Shown here piece by piece: positions 20,006-30,164 of a DNA stretch of 64,000 nucleotides; the stretch's first letter is position 1, and every line of letters starts with the position of its first letter. Position numbers and translations under genes: made by a program. Source of the stretch: Buchnera aphidicola (Aphis craccivora) (GTDB taxonomy: Bacteria; Pseudomonadota; Gammaproteobacteria; Enterobacterales; Enterobacteriaceae); assembly GCF_005082145.1 (NCBI RefSeq), contig NZ_CP034897.1:248001-312000 (forward strand), in the 5' to 3' direction. The notes under the pieces were generated by a model. It worked only from the letters and a program-made list of their open reading frames with translations. It did no database searches and was not told where the DNA came from.

Positions 20006-22088
20006 TTTTTCTTCTATTTTTCATATTATAAAAAATTTTAAAAATATTCAATGGAAAGTATTAGCAGGTCCAATACTCATTTTAATTATTTTATCAATGA
20101 TGGTTTTACCATTGGCACCTTTTATTTTAGATGTTTTTTTTACTTTTAACATTGCTTTATCAATAATAATTTTGCTTGTTTCTATGTTTACTAGAAAAAC
20201 TTTAGATTTTGCTGCTTTTCCAACTGTTTTATTATTTTCAACTTTATTAAGATTGGCATTAAATGTTGCGTCTACTCGTGTAATTTTTTTAAATGGTCAT
20301 ACAGGAACTTATTCCGCAGGAAGAGTAATTGAATCATTTGGTCATTTTTTAGTAGGTGGGAATTTTGCGATTGGCATAGTTGTATTTATTATTTTAGTTA
20401 TTATTAATTTTATGGTAATAACAAAGGGAGCAGGAAGAATTGCAGAAGTTGGGGCAAGATTTATTTTAGATGCAATGCCTGGTAAACAAATGGCAATTGA
20501 TGCTGATTTAAATGCAGGTTTAATTGGAGAATCAGAAGCTAGAAAACGTCGATTTCAAATTACACAAGAAGCTGATTTTTATGGTTCTATGGATGGAGCA
20601 AGCAAATTTGTACGAGGAGATGCAATTGCTGGTATTTTAATTATGATTCTTAATATATGTGGTGGGTTGATTATTGGCGTATTTCAACATAATATGCTAT
20701 TAACTAAAGCAGCAGAAGTTTACACATTATTAACTATAGGGGATGGTTTAGTTGCTCAAATACCAGCTTTAGTAATTTCGACCGCGGCTGGCGTAATTGT
20801 TACGAGAGTTAGTACTAATCAAAATGTTGGTGAGCAAATGATTAGTCAGTTATTTTGCAATTCTCAAGTAATTCTGTTGAGTGCAGTAGTTTTAGGTGTA
20901 CTTGGTTTAGTTCCTGGAATGCCAAATATAATATTTTTAGTATTTACAATTTTGTTATTTGCTCTTTCTTGGTGGTTAAATCAAAAAAAGCATATCTTTA
21001 AAAATAGTATTTCATCAATTTCTAAAGAGCAATATAAACCTGTGTTAAACTCAACCTCTGAAGCTTCTTGGAATGACGTTGAATTAGAAGATCCTATAAG
21101 AATAGAAATAAGCTCAAATTTGATTCCTATATTAGATGTTAAAAAAAATGGTGATTTATTAGAAAAAATTAGAATTGTTCGGAAAAAAATTGCAAAAGAA
21201 ATTGGATTTCTTCCTCCTTTAGTACATATTAAAAATAATATCAATTTAATTAAAAATTCATATCGTATTTTTATTAAAGGTATAGAAGTAGGAAATGGAA
21301 AATGTTTTCATGGAAAATTAATAGCGATCGCCACTGGTCAAGAAATAGAATCATTACCTTTCAAGAAAATCAGTGAACCTACTTTTGGTTTATCTGGTTA
21401 TTGGATTGATCAATCATTTAAAAAAGAAGCAGAACAAAAAGGATATTCTGTTGTTGATTCAAGTTCTGTTATTGCAACACATTTAAACTTTTTAATTTCT
21501 CAGAATATTAATGAGTTATTTGGTCGTTATGAAACTCAACAGTTATTAGATCGCGTTAATTCAGAAATACCTAAGATAACTGAAGATTTAATACCTAATA
21601 TAATTGATTTAACAACTTTACATAAAATTTTAAAAAATTTACTTTTAGAAAAAGTTCCAATACGAGATATGCGAACTATTTTAGAAACATTATCAGAACA
21701 TGCTATTAATCAAAAAGATTCAAATGAATTAACTAGTATTGTTCGTATTTCTTTAAGTAAACTTATACTTCAAAAATTATTTCATAAAAAAAATATTATT
21801 GAAGTTATGATTTTAGAGTCAAGTTTAGAAAAGTTGTTATTAGATAGTTTAAAAGGAGAAACTATCAATATAGAACCAGGATTGTCTGAAGTGTTATTAT
21901 TTAAAACAAAAGAAGCAATTGAAAAACAAAATGCAATAAGTGCTCCTATTGTTTTATTAGTACCTCATACTTTACGACTATTTTTATCTAAATTTTTGCG
22001 TGTGCATTTTACAGAATTAACTGTTTTATCTCAACTTGAAATAACTGAAGCAAATAATATAAAAGTTACTAATATTGTTGGAAATTGA
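19998..22088 (+). CDS. flhA: Flagellar export apparatus protein FlhA
   Basis: At 696 residues it matches E. coli FlhA (692). Eight membrane segments occupy about residues 20-335, with the FHIPEP-family loop GEVGARFILDAMPGKQMAID (here AEVGARF), GARRRF-like EARKRRFQ and FVRGDAIAG. The cytoplasmic ring domain (about 360-696) is complete, including IRDMRTILE. FlhA is the export gate driven by the proton gradient. It is translationally coupled to flhB. flhE is not present; convergent argS follows. Confidence 0.97.
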   Translation: MFNFSSIFHIIKNFKNIQWKVLAGPILILIILSMMVLPLAPFILDVFFTFNIALSIIILLVSMFTRKTLDFAAFPTVLLFSTLLRLALNVASTRVIFLNGHTGTYSAGRVIESFGHFLVGGNFAIGIVVFIILVIINFMVITKGAGRIAEVGARFILDAMPGKQMAIDADLNAGLIGESEARKRRFQITQEADFYGSMDGASKFVRGDAIAGILIMILNICGGLIIGVFQHNMLLTKAAEVYTLLTIGDGLVAQIPALVISTAAGVIVTRVSTNQNVGEQMISQLFCNSQVILLSAVVLGVLGLVPGMPNIIFLVFTILLFALSWWLNQKKHIFKNSISSISKEQYKPVLNSTSEASWNDVELEDPIRIEISSNLIPILDVKKNGDLLEKIRIVRKKIAKEIGFLPPLVHIKNNINLIKNSYRIFIKGIEVGNGKCFHGKLIAIATGQEIESLPFKKISEPTFGLSGYWIDQSFKKEAEQKGYSVVDSSSVIATHLNFLISQNINELFGRYETQQLLDRVNSEIPKITEDLIPNIIDLTTLHKILKNLLLEKVPIRDMRTILETLSEHAINQKDSNELTSIVRISLSKLILQKLFHKKNIIEVMILESSLEKLLLDSLKGETINIEPGLSEVLLFKTKEAIEKQNAISAPIVLLVPHTLRLFLSKFLRVHFTELTVLSQLEITEANNIKVTNIVGN

Positions 22089-22104
22089 TAATTTTTTAAA
22101 AATA

Positions 22105-22166
22105 CAGATTGGTGCGGTTTTAAGTAGTACGTTTTTATTAGTACTGCATTATTGCCCACCGTACTG
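22105..22166. other. Long hairpin between convergent flhA and argS
   Basis: About 62 nt fold on themselves. CAG (22105-22107) faces CTG (22164-22166). GGTG plus GG (22111-22117, one bulged C) faces CCCACC (22155-22160). GTAGTAC (22124-22130) faces GTACTGC (22141-22147) with one G-U pair. The loop is 22131-22140. It is a GC-rich island in a nearly all-A/T spacer. Neither side is followed at once by a clear T tract, so it may be a terminator for both genes, an RNA end-protecting structure or a small RNA. Confidence 0.6.
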
Positions 22167-22188
22167 ATATTTTAGCGAAAATTCTATT

Positions 22189-23931
22189 TTACATTTTTTT
22201 TAATATTTTTATTCCTAAAATATTAAGTCCTTTTTTTAATGTTTTTGCTGTTAAAAAAGATAGTTTTAATCTACTTTTGCAAGTTTTAATTTTTTTAGAA
22301 AACAAGATTGAACAATTTTCATAAAAAGTAGAAAAATGCGTTGCTAATTGATAAAGATAGTTACACATAATATGTGGAGTTCCTTTTTTCTCTATAATTA
22401 AAATAATTTCTTCAAATTCTAATAGTTTAATTGCCAATTTAACTTCAGTTTCTTCAGTTAAATCAATTTTTTCTGAAATTTTGTTTATTGGAATTTTAGA
22501 TTTTTTTATTATAGACATAATTCTTGTATAAGCGTATTGTATATACGGAGATGTGTTTCCTTCAAAACTTAACATGGTATCCCAATCAAATATATAATTA
22601 GTATTTCTATTTTTAGATAAATCAGCATATTTTACTGCACTTATACCTATAATATTTGCCAACTTAATAAGTTTTTTTTTATTTAAATTAGGTTTTTTTT
22701 GTTTGATTAAAATTTTAGCTCTGTTAATTGCTTCTTCAAGTAGTTCGATAAGTTTAATAGTATTTCCATCGCGAGTTTTAAAAGGACGTTTATTTTTATA
22801 TAACATCATTCCAAATGTATGATGTTCTAATAATAAATTTTGAGGTATATAATTAGCCTTTTTAGAAATAGCCCATATTTGTAGTAAATGTTGTTTTTGA
22901 CGAGAATCAGTATAATATATTATGCGATCAGCGTTTAATTTTTCGTACCTATATTTTAAACAAGCAATGTCAGTTGTTGCATATAAAAAAGCTTTATCTT
23001 TTTTTTGAATAACTACTCCCATATGCTGTCCAAATCTATTTTTAAATTCATCTAGAAAAATAATAGTAGTTCCATTTTTTTCTATAGCTATTTTTTTTTC
23101 TTTAAGATCTTTAACAATTTCTGGGAGCATTTTACTATATAAACTTTCTCCCATAGTATGTTCTTTATTTAATGTTACATTAAGTTTTTTATATATATTA
23201 TAATTATACTTCATTGTGATCGAAACTAATTTTTTCCAAATATAATGACAATGATCATCACCATTTTGTAATTTAACTACATATTTTCTTGATTCACGTT
23301 CAAAATCTTTATCTAAATCACATTTTTCTTTTGATTTACAATAAAATTCTTCAATTTCTTTTAGAGAAATAAGATTTTCTTTTAATTTTTTTTCTAATTT
23401 TTTATATTTTAAATATGCAATTAACATTCCAAATTGAGTACCCCAATCCCCAATATGATTAGCTCTAATTACATTATATCCTAAAAATTCTAAAGTTCTT
23501 GCTGTAACATCTCCTATAATTGTTGATCTTAAATGTCCTATATGCATTTCTTTAGCTATATTCGGAGAAGAATAATCGACTACTATTGTTTGCTTAGGAG
23601 AAACATATTTTATACCTAAACGAGGCGAAATAAACAACTCTTCTAGTTTTTTTGATAACCATTTTTTACTAATAAAAATATTTATAAAACCAGGGTAAGA
23701 AAATGTTATTTTTTGGTATATATTTTTTGTTTTAATAATAAAAATTATTTTTTTATATAATTCATATGGTTCTATTTGGTTTTTATTAGCTATTTTTATT
23801 AAGTTATCAACCTGATAATTTCCGAATTTTATTTTTTTACTAGAAACAATTAATGGCTCATAATATTTCTCCAAACCAATATTAATTAAAGCTTGTTCAA
23901 TATTTTTTTTTATTATATATTTTATATTCAT
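22189..23931 (-). CDS. argS: Arginyl-tRNA synthetase
   Basis: The 580-residue class I synthetase (E. coli 577) has an N-terminal Add-1 domain (about 1-110), the HIGH signature at 130-133 (KEMHIGHLRST), FDWDTMLSFEGNTSPYIQYAYTR-type catalytic segments and a DALR anticodon domain that ends RLKLSFLTAKTLKKGLNILGI. The KMSKS loop is degenerate, which is normal for this enzyme. Its position upstream of the 16S gene is the classic Buchnera argS-rrs arrangement. Confidence 0.97.
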   Translation of the reverse strand: MNIKYIIKKNIEQALINIGLEKYYEPLIVSSKKIKFGNYQVDNLIKIANKNQIEPYELYKKIIFIIKTKNIYQKITFSYPGFINIFISKKWLSKKLEELFISPRLGIKYVSPKQTIVVDYSSPNIAKEMHIGHLRSTIIGDVTARTLEFLGYNVIRANHIGDWGTQFGMLIAYLKYKKLEKKLKENLISLKEIEEFYCKSKEKCDLDKDFERESRKYVVKLQNGDDHCHYIWKKLVSITMKYNYNIYKKLNVTLNKEHTMGESLYSKMLPEIVKDLKEKKIAIEKNGTTIIFLDEFKNRFGQHMGVVIQKKDKAFLYATTDIACLKYRYEKLNADRIIYYTDSRQKQHLLQIWAISKKANYIPQNLLLEHHTFGMMLYKNKRPFKTRDGNTIKLIELLEEAINRAKILIKQKKPNLNKKKLIKLANIIGISAVKYADLSKNRNTNYIFDWDTMLSFEGNTSPYIQYAYTRIMSIIKKSKIPINKISEKIDLTEETEVKLAIKLLEFEEIILIIEKKGTPHIMCNYLYQLATHFSTFYENCSILFSKKIKTCKSRLKLSFLTAKTLKKGLNILGIKILKKM

Positions 23932-24184
23932 TTACAACCTTATTGTTTGTTTGACTTATTATTTTACTTGTTATATTAACAATTTAATAAAATTATTTTA
24001 AATCATTTAAATCTTTTATTAATCAATAAATTTATTTTATCGTATATTATAATATATTTTTAATGAAGTATTAATTTTTAGATGATTTTAAAATGTTTAA
24101 AATTATATATAAATGATAAATTTTTAAATAAATTTTATTTAGAATATTTTAATAATTAAAGTTATAATTAATTCAATTAAAAGG

Positions 24185-24211
24185 TTGACAAGATATAAAA
24201 AAAAATGTAAT
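24185..24211 (+). promoter_or_regulatory. Promoter of the 16S rRNA operon
   Basis: A perfect -35 TTGACA (24185-24190) is followed 15 bp later by TGTAAT (24206-24211), five of six matches to the -10 consensus. The spacing is 1-2 bp shorter than usual and spans an A9 run, so the alternative -10 TAATCT at 17 bp is possible. This is the best promoter seen in the window. Upstream, 23932-24184 shows only A/T-rich sequence. Confidence 0.72.
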
Positions 24212-24240
24212 CTCTTACTTAAATCTTCAAATAAACAAAA

Positions 24241-24253
24241 CGCTCTTTAAAAA
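24241..24253 (+). promoter_or_regulatory. boxA antitermination site in the rRNA leader
   Basis: CGCTCTTTAAAAA matches E. coli rRNA boxA (TGCTCTTTAACAA) at all but two or three positions. boxA binds NusB-NusE(S10), and SuhB joins the complex in E. coli. It lies about 30 bp after the promoter and just before the RNase III stem, as in E. coli. Confidence 0.78.
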
Positions 24254-24255
24254 AA

Positions 24256-24278
24256 TATTAGATAATCTGTGTGGGCAC
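24256..24278 (+). other. Left arm of the 16S pre-rRNA RNase III processing stem
   Basis: These 23 bases, including CTGTGTGGGCAC, are complementary to 25914-25936 at 22 of 23 positions. Together they bracket the 16S gene, forming the duplex cut by RNase III (rnc is at 32871). The core is the same as in E. coli rrn leaders. Confidence 0.85.
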
Positions 24279-24314
24279 AGAAAATTAAGTACAAATAAAC
24301 TTATTTAGTTTTAA

Positions 24315-24338
24315 ATCTCTTAAATTTATTTAAGAGAT
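24315..24338 (+). other. Perfect hairpin just upstream of the 16S 5' end
   Basis: ATCTCTTAAA (24315-24324) pairs perfectly with TTTAAGAGAT (24329-24338) around a TTTA loop, followed by GTTTTT. It ends 8 nt before the mature 16S 5' end. The shape resembles an intrinsic terminator, though in the leader it more likely helps 5' processing or needs antitermination through boxA. Confidence 0.6.
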
Positions 24339-24346
24339 GTTTTTAA

Positions 24347-25892
<1,546 letters not shown>

Positions 25893-25913
25893 AAAATATA
25901 TACTTTTTTTGAA

Positions 25914-25936
25914 GTGCCCACACAAATTATCTAATA
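25914..25936 (+). other. Right arm of the 16S pre-rRNA RNase III processing stem
   Basis: GTGCCCACACA and the following bases are complementary to the leader arm at 24256-24278, with one mismatch in 23. The arm lies 21 nt after the 16S 3' end and 14 nt before tRNA-Ile. Confidence 0.85.
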
Positions 25937-25950
25937 AAACTTTCTTAGAA

Positions 25951-26027
25951 AGGCTTGTAGCTCAGATGGTAAGAGCGCACCCCTGATAAGGGTGAGGTCG
26001 GTGGTTCAACTCCACTCAGGCCTACCA
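25951..26027 (+). tRNA. tRNA-Ile (GAT anticodon)
   Basis: The 77-nt cloverleaf has the acceptor AGGCTTG/CAGGCCT, anticodon loop CTGATAA with anticodon GAT, T-loop TTCAACT and an encoded 3' CCA (26025-26027). It differs from E. coli tRNA-Ile(GAU) at only a few bases. It sits 3' of 16S as in the E. coli rrn spacers. Confidence 0.98.
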
Positions 26028-26064
26028 TTTTAATAAGCTAATATTATAGACCATATATTAATAT

Positions 26065-26137
26065 GGGGCTATAGCTCAGCTGGGAGAGCGCCTGCCTTGC
26101 ACGCAGGAGGTCAGCGGTTCAATCCCGCTTAGCTCCA
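26065..26137 (+). tRNA. tRNA-Ala (TGC anticodon)
   Basis: The 73-nt cloverleaf has GGGGCTA/TAGCTCC acceptor strands, the anticodon TGC in CTTGCAC and T-loop TTCAATC. The G3-U70 identity pair of alanine tRNAs is kept. Unlike tRNA-Ile there is no encoded CCA (AAA follows the discriminator A at 26137), so tRNA nucleotidyltransferase must add it. Its last 19 bases overlap the antisense 3' end of gloB. Confidence 0.98.
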
Positions 26138-26886
26138 AAAAGATCCTTACTTTTTCTTAAATAACAAAATATCTCAAAAGAATCTTTATTTTTTTTAAAA
26201 CCAATCCATTTTTTCAAATAAAAATCATCTGTTCTTAAAAATATATTAATTTTTCTCTCATTATAGAGATAGAATGGAAAAATGTTTTTTTTTAAAAAAA
26301 TTTTTTTTTGAACTTTCTTGTAATAACGCTTAATATTATGGTCTTTTGGTAATAAATTCATAGAAAAAATTAAATTAGATAACGTATATTCATGAGAACA
26401 ACATAAAATAGTATTACCCGGAAATAATCTGATTAATTGTATAGAATGATACATATTTAAATAATTATTTTTAAAAACTCGACCACACCCAGCTGAAAAA
26501 ATAGTATCTCCGCAAAATAAATATGGTTTTAAGTAATATGAAATATGATTTAATGTATGACCTGGGGTAGAAATAACATCAATATCATTTGCTAATAAAT
26601 GTATTTTATCCCCTCCTTTAACAATTTTATGAATATTATAATTTTTTGTATTTTTAGGGCCAAAAACAGTAATTTTAGGATACTTTTTTAAAATTTCATT
26701 TACCCCATCTATATGATCTTTATGATAGTGAGTTATTAAAATCGCTTTAGGATTTAATTTTTTTTCACTAATTTTTTTTATTACAAGATTTGATATACCC
26801 GGATCAATAATTATACAAGAATTACTTTTATTATACAGAATCCAAATGTAATTATCTTTTAATGCAAATATATTTGTTAAAATCAT
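26119..26886 (-). CDS. gloB: Hydroxyacylglutathione hydrolase (glyoxalase II)
   Basis: The 255-residue metallo-beta-lactamase-fold enzyme hydrolyses S-lactoylglutathione in methylglyoxal detoxification. The binuclear metal motif THYHKDHIDG is present, with further ligands in TPGHTLNH, FCGDTIFS and CSHEYTLSN. The E. coli protein ends at the equivalent of SKDLF; here five more residues (GAKRD) are read from the antisense of tRNA-Ala, and the TGA stop is the complement of the T-loop TTCA. The start overlaps the stop of rnhA by 4 bp. Confidence 0.96.
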   Translation of the reverse strand: MILTNIFALKDNYIWILYNKSNSCIIIDPGISNLVIKKISEKKLNPKAILITHYHKDHIDGVNEILKKYPKITVFGPKNTKNYNIHKIVKGGDKIHLLANDIDVISTPGHTLNHISYYLKPYLFCGDTIFSAGCGRVFKNNYLNMYHSIQLIRLFPGNTILCCSHEYTLSNLIFSMNLLPKDHNIKRYYKKVQKKIFLKKNIFPFYLYNERKINIFLRTDDFYLKKWIGFKKNKDSFEIFCYLRKSKDLFGAKRD

Positions 26887-27374
26887 AATTTCTCCATTAA
26901 TTTATTATAGAAAATATTTTCATAAAATTGATCTTGAATTGTTGGATTATTTGCAGATTTTCGTGCAATTTGATCACATCGTTCATTCTCTATATGACCA
27001 GCATGTGCTTTTATCCAAAACCATGTAATAAAATGTTTTTTTAATAAATTATTAATACGTAACCATAAATCTATATTTTTTACTAATTTTTTATTAGTTG
27101 TTTTCCATTTTTTTTTATTCCACTGATATATCCATTTTGTTACTCCTAGTTTTACATATTGACTATCCGTAAAAATTTCTACAGTACAAGATTGTTTTAA
27201 AATTTCTAATCCTGCGATTACACCCATGAGTTCCATTCTGTTATTAGTAGTTAAAAAAAAACCTGAAGTTAATATTTTTTCTTTTATTTCATAACGTAAT
27301 ATAGTTGCATATCCACCAGATCCTGGATTTCCTAAACAAGAACCATCTGTAAAGATTTTGACTAATTTTGACAT
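26883..27374 (-). CDS. rnhA: Ribonuclease HI
   Basis: RNase HI cuts the RNA strand of RNA-DNA hybrids. Starting at ATG 27374 gives 163 residues and puts the catalytic Asp of FTDGSCLGNPG at 10, as in E. coli; the other carboxylates are Glu48 (NNRMELMG), Asp70 (TDSQYV) and Asp134 (ENERCDQIA). An upstream TTG (27383) would add three residues and is less likely. It is divergent from dnaQ across 36 bp, the same arrangement as in E. coli, so the promoters must overlap. Confidence 0.97.
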   Translation of the reverse strand: MSKLVKIFTDGSCLGNPGSGGYATILRYEIKEKILTSGFFLTTNNRMELMGVIAGLEILKQSCTVEIFTDSQYVKLGVTKWIYQWNKKKWKTTNKKLVKNIDLWLRINNLLKKHFITWFWIKAHAGHIENERCDQIARKSANNPTIQDQFYENIFYNKLMEKL

Positions 27375-27410
27375 TATATTCAATATTCCAAAAGACTAGT
27401 TAAATTAACA

Positions 27411-28133
27411 ATGATAAATAATAAAAAAAGAATAATTGTATTAGATACTGAAACTACTGGTATGAATAATTTTGGAAAACCTTTTATTAATCATAGAATT
27501 ATTGAAATTGGAGCTGTTGAAATTATTAATCGTCGTTTTACAGGCAACAATTTTCATGTATATATTCAACCTAATAGATTAATAGATTCAAATGCTTTAA
27601 AAGTACATGGTATTACTAATGATTTTTTATCAGATAAACCGTTGTTTAAAAATATAGCTAAAAAATTTTTTCAATATATTCAAGATTCTAAATTGGTTAT
27701 TCATAACGCACCATTTGATGTAGGATTTATAAATCAAGAATTTTCTTTATTAAAAAATAAAATAATAGATATATCAAATTTTTGTTGTATTATTGATACT
27801 TTAAAAATTTCAAGAAAATTATTTCCTGGTAAAAAAAATACGTTAGATGCGCTTTGTAATCGATATAAAATAAAAAATTCTCATAGAGTTTTACATGGCG
27901 CTCTTTTAGATGCTTTTTTATTAGGTAAATTATATCTTTTAATGACTAGTGGTCAAGAATCTATGTCATTTTATAATAACATTGAAAATACGAAAAGTTT
28001 AGAATCTTGTGGTAAATTAATTATAAATAAAAAAAAATCTTTAAAAATACTGAAAGCAAATAATCAAGAATTAAAACTTCATGAAAAATATGTTAACTAT
28101 ATAAAAAATAAAAAATTAATTTATAAATATTAA
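27411..28133 (+). CDS. dnaQ: DNA polymerase III epsilon subunit (proofreading exonuclease)
   Basis: The 240-residue DEDDh exonuclease (E. coli 243) has Exo I VLDTETTG with Asp12 and Glu14, Exo II HNAPFDVGFIN and Exo III HGALLDAFLLG. The C-terminal alpha-binding segment is retained but lysine- and asparagine-rich. It partners DnaE encoded at 13427. tRNA-Asp follows by 71 bp as in E. coli (dnaQ-aspV). Confidence 0.97.
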   Translation: MINNKKRIIVLDTETTGMNNFGKPFINHRIIEIGAVEIINRRFTGNNFHVYIQPNRLIDSNALKVHGITNDFLSDKPLFKNIAKKFFQYIQDSKLVIHNAPFDVGFINQEFSLLKNKIIDISNFCCIIDTLKISRKLFPGKKNTLDALCNRYKIKNSHRVLHGALLDAFLLGKLYLLMTSGQESMSFYNNIENTKSLESCGKLIINKKKSLKILKANNQELKLHEKYVNYIKNKKLIYKY

Positions 28134-28204
28134 ATTACCCATAACTATAAAAAGATGATTGACTGATTTTTTTAAAATATGTACAATAATAGAAGTAAAA
28201 AAAA

Positions 28205-28278
28205 GGTGCGGTAGTTCAGCTGGTTAGAATACTGGCCTGTCACGCCGGGGGTCACGGGTTCGAGTCCCGTCCGCACCG
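28205..28278 (+). tRNA. tRNA-Asp (GTC anticodon)
   Basis: The cloverleaf has acceptor GGTGCGG/CCGCACC, anticodon loop CTGTCAC with GTC, T-loop TTCGAGT and discriminator G at 28278. CCA is not encoded (AAA follows). Relative to E. coli the acceptor pair at position 3 changed in a compensated way (T-A instead of A-T). Confidence 0.98.
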
Positions 28279-28332
28279 AAAAATAATATATTTTAAAAAA
28301 ATTTTTACTTTTTTCAAATTTAAGTCATAACG

Positions 28333-28917
28333 ATGTATAAAAAAACTATTTGTTCTGAATTAAATATAGCCTTAAATATTTTAAAAGAATTTTTAGAAAA
28401 CAAAAATCAAATAAAAAGTATTGAAAAAGCTGCTATTTTAATTTCAGAAGCATTTAAAAATAAAAAAAAAGTAATTTCCTGTGGAAATGGAGGATCAAAT
28501 TGCGATGCTGTTCATTTTGCAGAAGAGCTTACTGGTCTTTACAGAAAAAAAAGACCTGGATATCCAGCAATACCTATTTCTGATGTTGGGCATATTTCAG
28601 CGATAGGAAATGACTTTGGATATGATTATATTTTTTCACGTTATATTGAAAGTATAGGAAACTCCAGTGATATATTATTAGCAATTTCTACTTCAGGTAA
28701 TTCTAATAATATTATTAATGCAATAAAATCTGCACGTAAAAAAGAAATGAAAATAATCGTTTTAACAGGAAACGATGGAGGAAAAATTAAAAAATTATCT
28801 GATATCGAAATTTGTATACCATATTGTGGTTATTCAGATCGAATACAAGAAATGCATATAAAAATTATTCATATATTAATCTTAATTATTGAAAAAGAAA
28901 TGAAAAAAAATAATTAA
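28333..28917 (+). CDS. gmhA: Sedoheptulose 7-phosphate isomerase
   Basis: The 194-residue SIS-domain enzyme (E. coli 192) makes D-glycero-D-manno-heptose 7-phosphate for the LPS inner core. Motifs are [20 protein letters not shown], with the catalytic Glu in [14 protein letters not shown] for phosphate, LTGNDGGK, and [11 protein letters not shown] with the catalytic His. Active-site residues are intact even though lpxD, lpxA and lpxB are missing from their usual places near bamA-dnaE. Confidence 0.96.
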   Translation: MYKKTICSELNIALNILKEFLENKNQIKSIEKAAILISEAFKNKKKVISCGNGGSNCDAVHFAEELTGLYRKKRPGYPAIPISDVGHISAIGNDFGYDYIFSRYIESIGNSSDILLAISTSGNSNNIINAIKSARKKEMKIIVLTGNDGGKIKKLSDIEICIPYCGYSDRIQEMHIKIIHILILIIEKEMKKNN

Positions 28918-29007
28918 TAGTTTTATTTCAATAGTTTAAAATCCTAAATAACTACAAATTATTTCCACTTTCTAATAAATACTATTTTATAGTTTTGGAA
29001 TTTTTTT

Positions 29008-29472
29008 ATGAGTGAGAAATATATTGTCACTTGGGATATGCTTCAAATTTATACTAGAAAACTAGCTAAACGATTACTTAAAATCAATTCCTGGAACGCA
29101 ATCATTGCTGTTAGTAGAGGTGGTTTAGTTCCTGCTTCTTTATTAGCAAGAGAATTAGGTATTCGCTATGTTGATACAATATGTATTGCAAGTTACAATT
29201 ATGATTGTCTGCAAAAAAATAGAAAAATTATAAAAAAAACGAAAATTAATAGTGAAAAAATAATTGTAGTAGATGATCTTGTTGACACAGGTGGAACTGC
29301 AAATATCATTCGAACATTATACCCGCAAGCATATTTTGTAACTATTTTTGCAAAACCAATGGGTAAATTATTAGTAGATGATTATATTATTGATGTTGAT
29401 CAAAATATATGGATCGAACAACCTTGGGATATGTCAATATCTTATATTCCCCCTCTTTTTAAAAACAATTAA
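29008..29472 (+). CDS. gpt: Xanthine-guanine phosphoribosyltransferase
   Basis: This 154-residue purine salvage enzyme (E. coli 152) converts guanine, xanthine and hypoxanthine to their nucleotides. It opens [14 protein letters not shown] and carries [19 protein letters not shown], the PRPP motif [12 protein letters not shown] and WIEQPWDMS. Salvage of host purines suits an endosymbiont. It lies alone between gmhA and grpE. Confidence 0.97.
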   Translation: MSEKYIVTWDMLQIYTRKLAKRLLKINSWNAIIAVSRGGLVPASLLARELGIRYVDTICIASYNYDCLQKNRKIIKKTKINSEKIIVVDDLVDTGGTANIIRTLYPQAYFVTIFAKPMGKLLVDDYIIDVDQNIWIEQPWDMSISYIPPLFKNN

Positions 29473-29543
29473 AATATTTTAAATTTTTCATGAAAATAAT
29501 TATTAAGTATATTTGTCAAAATATATGAAAAAGGATATTTGTT

Positions 29544-30080
29544 ATGATAAATAAAATAAAACCAATAAATGAAAAAAATACAGTAGATGAAAATATCGAT
29601 TTAATTAATAATTTTAAAAAAGAATTAGAAATATCTGAAGAAAAAATAAAAGAAACAATTTTAAATCAAAATAAAGAAATTTTTAAAATACAAAACCGGT
29701 TAAATAGCGAAGTTGAGAAATATCAACAGTTTTCTATAGAAAAATTAATTATTGAATTTCTTCCAATTATAGATAATATCGAACGTGCTTTTAATTTAAT
29801 GCAACAAAAAAAAGAAAAAGTATATATTAAAATTTTAAAAAACATTGAATATGTTTTATCCTTGATAAAAACTATGCTGAATGCATTTAAAGTATCTAAA
29901 ATAAATGATGTAAAAGTTATATTTGATCCTAATATTCATCAAGCAATATCTATTAGATATAACAATGAGATTGAATCTAATCGAGTACTTGAAGTTATGC
30001 AATCTGGTTATACTTATCATTCTCGTTTATTACGTCCCGCAATGGTTGTTGTATCAACAAATAAAGTTAATTATTCCTAG
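29544..30080 (+). CDS. grpE: Nucleotide exchange factor GrpE
   Basis: GrpE (178 residues; E. coli 197) releases ADP from DnaK. A long charged coiled-coil N-terminal half (about 15-90) leads to FLPIIDNIERAFN, and the beta-sheet head ends VLEVMQSGYTYHSRLLRPAMVVVS, the family's hallmark. An AAGGA Shine-Dalgarno precedes the ATG. No sigma-32 type promoter is evident upstream. Some Buchnera carry two grpE copies; only one is in this window. Confidence 0.96.
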   Translation: MINKIKPINEKNTVDENIDLINNFKKELEISEEKIKETILNQNKEIFKIQNRLNSEVEKYQQFSIEKLIIEFLPIIDNIERAFNLMQQKKEKVYIKILKNIEYVLSLIKTMLNAFKVSKINDVKVIFDPNIHQAISIRYNNEIESNRVLEVMQSGYTYHSRLLRPAMVVVSTNKVNYS

Positions 30081-30164
30081 AATATTATAAAATTAAAATA
30101 TTATTTTTTTAAATTTAGTAATAATTTTGAAATTATATATTATTTATTTAATCTAGATTTTTGT

